Source of the DNA: Folioceros fuciformis | Taxonomy: Eukaryota; Anthocerotophyta; Anthocerotopsida; Anthocerotales | Assembly (NCBI GenBank): GCA_049999805.1 | Contig: JBNGIO010006110.1 | Location: 59,845 to 86,570 of the forward strand | Direction: 5' to 3' | DNA length: 26,726 bases | Shown: positions 11,893-19,742 of the stretch, piece after piece | Position numbering within the stretch: position 1 is the first letter of the stretch | Layout: each line of letters starts with the position of its first letter | Position numbers and translations under genes: made by a program | Notes under the pieces: generated by a model | Told to the model about the DNA's origin: nothing | Seen by the model: only the letters and a program-made list of their open reading frames with translations | Databases searched by the model: none

Positions 11893-12990
11893 TCATGTGT
11901 AGTCATACAGAGAAATGCTCTTATCCTCAGAAACGCTGGCAAGCCTGCCAGCCCTCACACCCTCTCCTCCAGGAGGTCTGAATGCCACAGACCACACTTG
12001 GTCCGAGTGATCAGTCATGGTCTGCACAGAGGCTCGCATTTTCAAGTCCCACAGCCTCACAGTCTTGTCACTGGAGCCAGACGCAAGAGCGGCCCCATCG
12101 GGGCTCACATCCACGGACAGGACGAAACTCGCGTGCCCTGACATAGCACCAATAATCTTCCGGCTCTCCGCATCGTACATATGGATGTGCTTGTCGTCAC
12201 ACGCTGTGAACAAAACCCTATTATCCACCGGCGAGAAGGCCAGGGACCTCACAGGCATGGTATGCCCGTCCAGCTCGTGCACCAACTTCCCCCGGGCAAC
12301 GTCGAAAACCGCCACCGTGCCATCCATGGTGCTGCAAGCAAGGCGCCTTCCGTCCGCACTCCACGCAGTAGCCAGCACAAACTTGCCCCCACTTTTCTCA
12401 ACCGCCTTCACGTCCGCTGTGTCTCCCCTTGGCACAGCCAGAGCCTTCTCCATCTTCCAAGAATTGGTGCTCCACAGCTTCACCGATGCACTCCCTCCTC
12501 CAGCCACAGCAAGGAAATTCCCCTACCAAACACAAGAACAAATCGTCCTCTCAGCACGAAGCCACTAAAACTATCTACACAGCCTAGCCTAGCCTAGCCT
12601 AGCCTAGACTGGCCTGCCCCAGCCCAGCCCAGCCCAGCCTCCCACGCATACCTTGGGGTCGAACTGCATCAGCCACGCCTCCGACGGCGATGACTCCAGT
12701 GTCGTCACAGTCGCGTTGGTGTCCACATCGAAGATCCGCACAAAGCTGTCTATGGACGTGGATGCCACAATGGTGCCCGCGGGATGAGCCGCCACAGCCA
12801 CCACCCCGAGAGCATGGCCCGTGTTGGTACGCTCCAGCTCCAGCTCGTCCCCCCTCCATATCTTCACGCTCTCATCTACCGAACCCGTAACCAGCAAAGC
12901 CTGTCGCGACGAGGTGGCCGGCGCCCAGGCCGCAGCCCAGATGGAGTCGTTGTGGGCATTACCCAGATTCTTCAAGCTCAGCAACTTCAT
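11893..12990 (-). CDS. VIP3: VIP3/SKI8 homologue, seven-bladed WD40 scaffold protein
   Basis: Two exons, 12990-12652 and 12522-11893, with a 129-nt intron, give 322 residues (Arabidopsis VIP3 has 321). The start aligns with the family start: MKLLSLKNLGNAHNDSIWAA here. WD40 signatures run throughout: LLVTGSVDESVKIWR, ASTSIDSFVRIFDVDTNA, LAVAGGGSASVKLW, ACSTMDGTVAVFDV, HTMPVRSLAFSPVDNRVLF, LASGSSDKTVRLWDLKMRA and the C-terminal GRLASVSEDKSISLYDYT. The homologue has two known roles: as a subunit of the PAF1 complex, which supports transcription elongation and histone marks at genes such as FLC, and as SKI8 in the cytoplasmic Ski complex feeding mRNA to the exosome. Both roles are inferred by homology. 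The gene faces polyubiquitin tail-to-tail and lies downstream of the PPR gene on the same strand. An in-frame Met ten codons upstream is unlikely to be the start because homologues begin at MKL. Confidence 0.95.
12579..12640. repeat. Adjacent pentamer microsatellites in the VIP3 intron
   Basis: (AGCCT)n at about 12581-12606 is followed by (AGCCC)n at about 12621-12640. Together they take up nearly half of the 129-nt intron. The two motifs differ by one base, which suggests one arose from the other by slippage and mutation. Confidence 0.85.
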
Positions 12991-13020
12991 TGCGGCCTGT
13001 CTGTCCAACGTCTGATGCAA

Positions 13021-13306
13021 TTCAACGATGAAAAAAACAAAAAAACATTCTCTTCCTCACGGAAAGAGAGCTGAGAAACGTGCTGCCATCCATCTACCTA
13101 GGCTGGGGTTCTTAACTTGTCTCCTACCGATTTCCTTCCAAAAGGTTCCGACAAGCTCGTACACTCTAACCGTTTACAGACCTGTGGATTCCCTTGGCTT
13201 TCACGTGAATGTACACAACACTCTACGAAAGGTTTACTTACCCTTTTCTCGTTGAGACCTACTCTTATGAAGGAAGGTATACCATACCAAGTACCCTACT
13301 AAAAAT
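13021..13306. other. Spacer between the PPR gene and VIP3
   Basis: About 290 bp, T/C-mixed, with no gene seen. It must hold the VIP3 promoter and leader and the PPR 3' end, since both genes run on the minus strand. No clear TATA box was recognised. Confidence 0.5.
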
Positions 13307-16300
13307 CTATGGCAAAAGGCTTAGCGTGGCATCTATGGCACAAACCTTAGTGTGGCAACTAACTGAGAAGACATGAACTAGACCAGTCATGTCTGTCCAC
13401 AAGCTCTGACCTCGCTGCTTCCACGCCCCAAATTTCCTCCGCCTCTTCTGCATCTCGTGCGCCTGCTCCCACATTTGGACACCGGAGAAAATGTTGGACA
13501 TCAACACATATGCCGCGGCATTCTTCCTGTCCAGACTCACTGCCTCGTGAAAAGCAAGGAGCCCCAGCTCCACATTACTCCATTTTCGACAAGCATCCAG
13601 TAGAGATTGCCACAGAGCAGCGTCGGGCACAACAGGCATTCTCCAGACTAACGATGCTGCCTCATCCAGCTGGCCTGCATGGCCCAGGAGATCCACCATG
13701 CATGTGTAATGCTGTGTGCTGGGAGCGATGCCGAAGTGTCTGCTCATGGCATCGAAGTAGTCCCGGCCCTCCTTCACCAGACCAACATGACTGCATACTG
13801 CTAACACACTGAGGAATGTGATGGCAGATGGAGGTAAGCCATCCTGTCTCATGTTGTGGAACAAGGTGAACACCACTTCGCTGTCTCCCTGACGGCCGTA
13901 GCCTGCCATCAGTGCATTCCAGGCAACGTCGTCTCTGTCGGGCAAACCATCAAAAACTTCCTGCGCATCGACCATGCTTCCACACTTTCCGTACATGTTT
14001 ATCAAACTGTGGGCTACGAGCACATCGGCTTGAAGCCCTTGTTCCTTAACCTGTGCGTGAAGGCGGCTTCCCAGCTGTAGGGCAGCCACATTTGCACATG
14101 CCTGCAACAGGCATACGAATGTCACAGAATTAGGTGCCACGATGCCTTCTTCTTGCATGCTCTTGTACAGACCGATAGCTTCCTCCCCCATGCCCTGCTG
14201 AGAATACCCTGCTATCATGGCACTCCACGTCACCACGTTTTTTTGACCAAGTCTGTCAAATACTTGCCGAGCGTCCTCGACGCTGCCGCACTTTGCATGC
14301 GTGTTCACCAAAGTGCTAGCCACAAACATGTCAGCTTCAAGCCCTTGCTCTCTGATCTGTGCGTGAAGCTGCTTTCCTTCATCCAACACAACCTGAGCAT
14401 CTTCTACGCTGCCACACTTGGCATACATGTTTACTAAACTGTTGGCCACATACACATCAGCTTGAAGACCTCGTTCTCCGATCTCTGCATGAAGTTGCTT
14501 CCCCTGCTCCAAAGTCGAAGTACCCACACTTGCACACGCCTGCAGGAGGCACACAAATGTCACAGCATCTGGTTCAACTATGCCTTCTTCTTGCATGCAC
14601 CTGTACAGGCAAAGGGCTTCACGCCCCATGCCGCTCTGGGCATATCCTGCTATCATTGCATTCCAAGTCGCTGCAGTTTTCCAACCTATGGCATCAAACA
14701 CACCCTGAGCATCCGCTAGGCTGCCACATTTTGCATACATGTTCACCAGACTGCTGGCTACGAGCACATCCGCTTGAAGTCTGTAATTTTTTATTTGTGC
14801 GTGCAGCTGCTTCCCCTTCTCCAAACCCTGGGTGCCCAGAGTTGCACATGCCTGCAGCAGGCACACAAATGTCACAGAATCCGGGGCAGCCATTCCTTCG
14901 TTTTGCATAGCACTGTGAATCTGAAGTGCTTCGTTACCCATGTCATGCTGGGAATATCCTGCTATCATGGCATTCCAAGTCACCAAATGTTTTTGACCAA
15001 GTTCGTCAAACACAGCCCGAGCATCCGCCAGGCTGCCACACTTTGTATACATGCTTATCAAACTGCTGGCTACATGCGCATCCGCCTGCACTCCTTGTTC
15101 TCTTACCTGTGCACGAAGCTGCTTCCCCTTTTCTAGACCTGCGACGCCCAAACTTGCGCAGGCCTGGAGGAGGCATGCAAACGTCACCGGATTGGGTGCA
15201 ACATTGCCTTCTTCTTGCATGGCCCGGTACAGATTGAGGGCCTCCTGCCCGTTGCCCTCGTGTGAATACCCTGCTATCATTGCATTCCATGTCACCACAT
15301 TTTTGTCACAAAGTCTTTCAAACACATTTCGAGCGTCTCCCAACCTGCCACACTTGGCATACATGTCCACCAAGCAGCTGCAGATAAACAAGTCAGGCTC
15401 AACCCCACTGACTAGCACATCCGTATGCACCTGCTGGCCAGTTTTTAAGTCTGCCCCCCTTGCACAAGCCTGAAGGGCTGCTACAAACACATGGCCATCT
15501 GGCTTCACACCTGACCTTCGCATCTGGCGATACAGCTGTACGGCCTGCTCATCTTGTCCGTGTTCAACATGTACAGACATCATGGAGGACCACATAAAGG
15601 CATCCGGTTTGTCCACGACTGAAAAAACATCCATCGCTTCTTGCAACCTGCCATGAGAGCATACATCCGCAGGATGTGGTTGCCAAGGAACGTATCCATC
15701 TCATACCCATTTTTTGCAGCGAGAGCATGTACAAGGCGACCCACACCCACGTTCCCCTCAAGGACACATTTCTTGAGGACTGTATAGAATAGGTGTCGAG
15801 GAACTCGGCGGTCTGATTGTACCAGAACTCCCAGAGCCTCAACAGCCTCCAAAAGCTGCCCCTGGTCGCACAGTCTGCTCACAGTTTCAGCAGTCACACC
15901 GGTGTCGTCTCCTGCAGAGCCACGAGAGTCACCATCATTGGCCAGGCTCCAGCTGGATCTACAACCCATCCGCTTGTGCAGAGAAGCCAGCCGTCCATCC
16001 ACCCAAGCTGTCTTGTCCAGATTGTTTAACCAGACGGTTTTCTCGAAATCACACTGAGAGCTCCTGTAATTGTGCCTGTTATACCACAGCCACAGGCGAT
16101 CACCCACAGCAAGACAATCTTTTATATGGGAAGAGTTCGTGGGAAGGGGGCCGCCCCTGAAGGCTTGACCCATGGCACACCTCCCCCACCAATTTGCCAT
16201 TGTTAAGTCCAGAAAAGCCAGAGAACCCAAGCGAAAAGGACTCTTTTGCCTGTGAGGATGAATGGAATGAATCCCAATACGCCAACAGGCCAGAACGAGA

Positions 16301-16447
16301 GGACGCAAATGGCAATCCGATGTAGTCCAGCCCAGACCCAGAACCCAGCTCCAGTGCGCCACCTGGGCTGGTAGCGCAAAGCACAGTCGACACATGCCCC
16401 ATTGCAAAAGCAGAATTGCCAGCCTCCGCGCACTCTTTCAGCATCAA
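13307..16447 (-). CDS. PLS/E-class pentatricopeptide repeat protein, frameshifted near its 5' end
   Basis: The main uninterrupted part, 15646-13307, encodes about 779 residues of PPR triplets, with hallmark phrases such as SLVNMYAKCG, TWNAMIAGYS and VTFVCLLQACA. It ends in an E-type domain (MPVVPDAALWQSLLDACRKW, then AAAYVLMSNIF) and a short E+-like end (GQSLWTDMTGLVHVF). There is no DYW deaminase domain. PLS-class proteins bind organellar RNA one base per motif, usually for C-to-U editing; E-only members need a deaminase partner. The preceding repeats (HLFYTVLKKCVLEGNVGVG; GNHILRMYAL) lie in a different frame, and the switch falls within about 15645-15660. A Ser-rich possible transit-peptide start (MMLKECAEAGNSAF, from 16447) is in yet another frame and would need an intron or a second shift near 16100. 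One repeat-to-repeat fusion is visible near 14385. The locus could be a young pseudogene or a good gene with assembly errors. Confidence 0.8.
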
Positions 16448-17560
16448 ATTTCAGTCAAGTAGATGGGGCATCTCGCACTACCCGGTTTGAACAGGTAGCA
16501 GGGCACCCATGCCTTTCTGAACGACAACCATGTCTCGATTGAGCAGAAAATTTGACAGACGTATCGAAGACATCCAACGCTATTCATACGGTGACCTGAA
16601 GATCATTACCTACACGTACTTTGTCTAGAGACATGGGTTTATTGTGATTGCAATATTGCATGGAGATAGAGATATATATGGATCAGTTCTTAGTCACAGG
16701 ATGCTACTTTGGTATTAGTAGCACATGGAAAGTTTGACTGAAATGGGAGTGGAATTGAATACCAAAGAGCTCTGAGGAGGTGAAGTCACCTAGACATGGA
16801 GTGCATGTTTCAATGGTGGTACCTTACACCCCTAGCATGCATACTACAAACGAAGTTCAAGCAGTAATGCAACCTAGATGTCAAGTGCAAAAAGCTTGAT
16901 GAAGCATTGACATCGACATGCCGAAGGCCCTTTGACGTCAAACGACTAACTCTTACCTTAGAGTTGACGATCAAGAGAGTGAAGCAACTTAGGCACAACC
17001 ACTAATAGTAGGTGGTACCAATGGAGGAGAACATGCAGCCAAATAGCATGGATGACCGAGCAGCCAAGCTAAATGCAACCTCAATTAATTCAGGTTGAGC
17101 AATCTAAAGGGGAGGGTTTGAATCTTCATCAAAGCAAAAGCAACCAAGGTGGTTGCAACCGTTGTTGAGGTTGGGCAATCCAGCTTCTCCATGAGTGACT
17201 TAATAGCCCCAAGACACAAGAGGGTGTTAGTAAATAACTAGAAAGGAAATGGTGCTAAACACCTCCTTTGAGAAGAAAGACAAACGATGCGAAACAACAT
17301 CATCCGCGCAGGAGAACAACAGATGGACTCCAATCAATCAACAAACTCTTAGTGCTAGTGTATATACAATGCTAAGAGTAGTCCTCCCTCAAGGACTTGA
17401 TGAAAGATAGAGTCATCTTCGAGGAGTTCATCAAGGATAGAGTTCTCCCCTGTGACTTCACCAAGAATGTAACCTTCTATGGTACAAGTCATTTCTAGGA
17501 AGAAGACATACAAGGGCCAATTTTGATGCCTTATTTATTGCATTTGTCATCACTTCTAGA

Positions 17561-17621
17561 AGACATTTGGCTAAGGAAAAAATTCGTCACATGAGACTTG
17601 TTTTTCCTTAGCCAAATGTCT
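17561..17621. repeat. Perfect 21-bp inverted repeat with 19-nt loop
   Basis: The left arm, 17561-17581 (AGACATTTGGCTAAGGAAAA plus A), is the exact reverse complement of the right arm, 17601-17621. The loop is 17582-17600. It could be a small foldback transposon remnant or a transcribed hairpin. Confidence 0.85.
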
Positions 17622-17668
17622 CCTTTGACAACTTTTTTCCCTATCGACCAAATGTTTCCTATGACGAG

Positions 17669-17924
17669 GAGGGTCTCATTCATCCTTGCCCCAAAGTGGA
17701 TATATGGAGGGTCTCATTCATCCTTGCCCCAAAGTAGATATAAGGAGGGTCTCCTTCATCTTGGCCCAAAGTGGATATAAGGAGGGTCTCATTCATCCTT
17801 GCCCCAAAGTGGATATAAGGAGGGTCTCGTTCATCCTTGCCCCAAAGTGGATATATGGAGGGCCCTTTTTTCTGCAACTTAGAGAGAGTCTCATTCATCC
17901 TCGTGCCAAAGCCGATATACCGGG
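17669..17924. repeat. 38-bp minisatellite, five copies plus one decayed copy
   Basis: Units start at 17669, 17707, 17745 (37 bp), 17782 and 17820. Each begins GAGGGTCTC and contains CCCCAAAGTGGATATA or a close variant. After a ~26-bp interruption a degenerate copy lies at about 17884-17924. The array stays open in more than one frame, which creates spurious repetitive open frames. Confidence 0.9.
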
Positions 17925-18710
17925 GGTGCTTTTTTCCAAACCTAGAGAGAGACTATCCATCCGCTTTGGCATGTCATATTCAAAATCATAAATTGCAGAT
18001 GGCCAAGGAAGGATAGTAAGCAACAACTAGGAAACCTGGCGTGTGAGGAAGGAGGTGCAGCAACATTTGTTTTTCGCTTAGGGCTGCATGTCCGCTGTGG
18101 GGATTTATTTTGTGCTGTCGCAAGTTTTTCGTACCAAAGAGGACATTAATAATGGTCGTTAATTTAAAAAAATTGGGGCGGCCTATGGCAAACCACATGG
18201 AATACAAGTTGACGAGCCTATGGGATAGCACCCCATGCTAATCCAAAGCTGCTGATTTTGTTCCTGGTTGTGATTGTGGCTTCGCGGCCTTAAGGCCCTC
18301 CGGTTGTGGGGCCGCAGAAGGGGCTTAGGGAAATTTTGGAGGCCTTGCGCCATCACGAAGCGGAGACGTGGTTAGCTAGATCCATGGCTCAATGAGCCCT
18401 GGGCCCAAGAGCCATTTCCCAACATTTTGTGCCTTCCCACTCGTACCACGACATACTGTATAGCGAAGCCCCATACGCTGTAGTAGCCCCATGGACAGGT
18501 AGGGAAAGGCGAAAGCCCCTGCCACACCTTGCACGGCGGCTCAGGGCGGAGCACGCAGGCCAAATGGCAGGACTGGGCAACCGCCAGATTGGTGGGTGGC
18601 TGAACGAATGGCACATATGTACTTCTGCACAAACAGGCTTTAACAGGCGAAGCACGCATGAGAATGTGCAATTAGTGTGCATCCATTTGGCTTCCTCCCG
18701 GTTCTGATCG

Positions 18711-19742
18711 ATGGACGCTGTACTCCGCCATGAAGAGCCCGAGGACCAAGTTTTGAGCGAAGTGCATATCGGATGTCATCCCACCTTGGTTTCACACATT
18801 TCCACCTTCACCATTGACGAGCCAGGTTCATCAACAGATTCAGCAAGGCAGTCAAAAGACGCTCGAAAGCAGGAACACGAACATGAGCAGGGGCCGAAGC
18901 TGGATGAGAACGGTGACATGGTCCTGCCTCGAAGGAAGCAGCGGTGGCAGCGTTGCCCTGACAGGCAGATGCTGGTGATCAACCATCGGCTGGCCACAAC
19001 CCTGTCCGGGGTGGGCCTCCAGGTGTGGAAAGCAAGTTTGCTGCTGGCCGACTTCCTGCTGAGCAACCCCGAGTGCTGCCAAGGCGCGGCAGTCTTGGAG
19101 CTGGGGGCGGGGACTGGCGTGGCAGGAATTGTGGCAGGCCGAGCTGCCAGAACCGTCTTCCTCACCGACACGGGCACAGACGTGCTGGACAACTGCATGC
19201 GCAACGTGAGGCTGAACGCGGACCTCCTTGGTTATGGGGGATCCGACGTGAGGGTTCGGGACCTGGACTGGCTGCAGCCATGGCCCCCGCTGACTGGACC
19301 GCCAGGCCCATATGCTTGGACTGACGCAGATATGAAGGATGTTGAGGGCGCGACCGTGCTGCTTGCCGCTGATGTGATCTACAGCCCCGAGATGACCTTT
19401 GCGTTCTTCCATCTGCTGGAAAAGGTGATGCCCGCGGGATCCTCCAAGGTTCTCTACCTGGCGATGGAGAAGCGGTACAACTTTAGCATCCGCGACTGTG
19501 ATGTGGTGGCAAATTGCTACAAGGAGTTCCGTAGCTGTGTCTACGACGAGAGTGCGGTCTTGGAGGACTCGGACGAGCTCCAAGGTGGGATATGGCGGGT
19601 TAGGTTTTCTGGAGAGCAGGTGCCCGTGGATCTGATTCCGCAGACTGTTGCTGGCTACGAGAGGGGAAGGGATTTGGAGCTGTGGAGGATCACAAGAAGA
19701 GAGTGCGATGGCTCTGATCTGGCAAACACGTTGTCACAATGA
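18711..19742 (+). CDS. METTL22-like protein lysine methyltransferase
   Basis: Single exon, 343 residues. A stop codon two codons upstream in frame (TGA TCG ATG) fixes the start. The fold is seven-beta-strand SAM-dependent methyltransferase: motif I LELGAGTGVAGI (129-140), acidic post-I residue in FLTDTG (about Asp153), and LLAADVIYS (218-225), typical of the lysine-methylating family-16 group. Residues VLSEVHIGCHP near the N terminus, LDENGDM, the LATTLSGVGLQVWKASLLLA stretch, VRDLDWL and MEKRYNFSIRDCDV match METTL22 positions. Human METTL22 trimethylates Kin17, and a Kin17-like substrate is a reasonable guess only. The gene is intronless and GC-rich. Its last 9 bp overlap the end of the converging ankyrin gene. 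The exact substrate is unproved; the methyltransferase assignment is firm. Confidence 0.9.
   Translation: MDAVLRHEEPEDQVLSEVHIGCHPTLVSHISTFTIDEPGSSTDSARQSKDARKQEHEHEQGPKLDENGDMVLPRRKQRWQRCPDRQMLVINHRLATTLSGVGLQVWKASLLLADFLLSNPECCQGAAVLELGAGTGVAGIVAGRAARTVFLTDTGTDVLDNCMRNVRLNADLLGYGGSDVRVRDLDWLQPWPPLTGPPGPYAWTDADMKDVEGATVLLAADVIYSPEMTFAFFHLLEKVMPAGSSKVLYLAMEKRYNFSIRDCDVVANCYKEFRSCVYDESAVLEDSDELQGGIWRVRFSGEQVPVDLIPQTVAGYERGRDLELWRITRRECDGSDLANTLSQ

Larger units (their letters stand above)
16448..18710. other. Gene-poor 2.3-kb intergenic region with repeats
   Basis: No convincing gene on either strand; the open frames are short and lack recognisable domains. 16448-16700 is the PPR upstream region. 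16700-17520 is A-rich, low-coding DNA with loosely repeated phrases near 17380-17470. 17561-17924 holds a perfect foldback and a 38-bp minisatellite, listed separately. 18240-18360 is GC-rich. The final ~350 bp is the METTL22-like upstream region, with no obvious TATA box. Confidence 0.6.

Noticed and set aside
14359-15473. Plus-strand frames rich in His/Ser/Cys opposite the PPR gene
   Set aside because: They repeat with the period of the PPR modules and are antisense shadows.
15646-15663. Very short intron (GTATGC...GGCAG) that would bypass the PPR frameshift
   Set aside because: It would be about 17 nt, far below a functional plant intron, and protein similarity continues through it.
17680-17991. 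Repetitive frames on both strands in the 38-bp array
   Set aside because: They stay open only because the minisatellite lacks stops in those frames; no domain or flanking gene structure.
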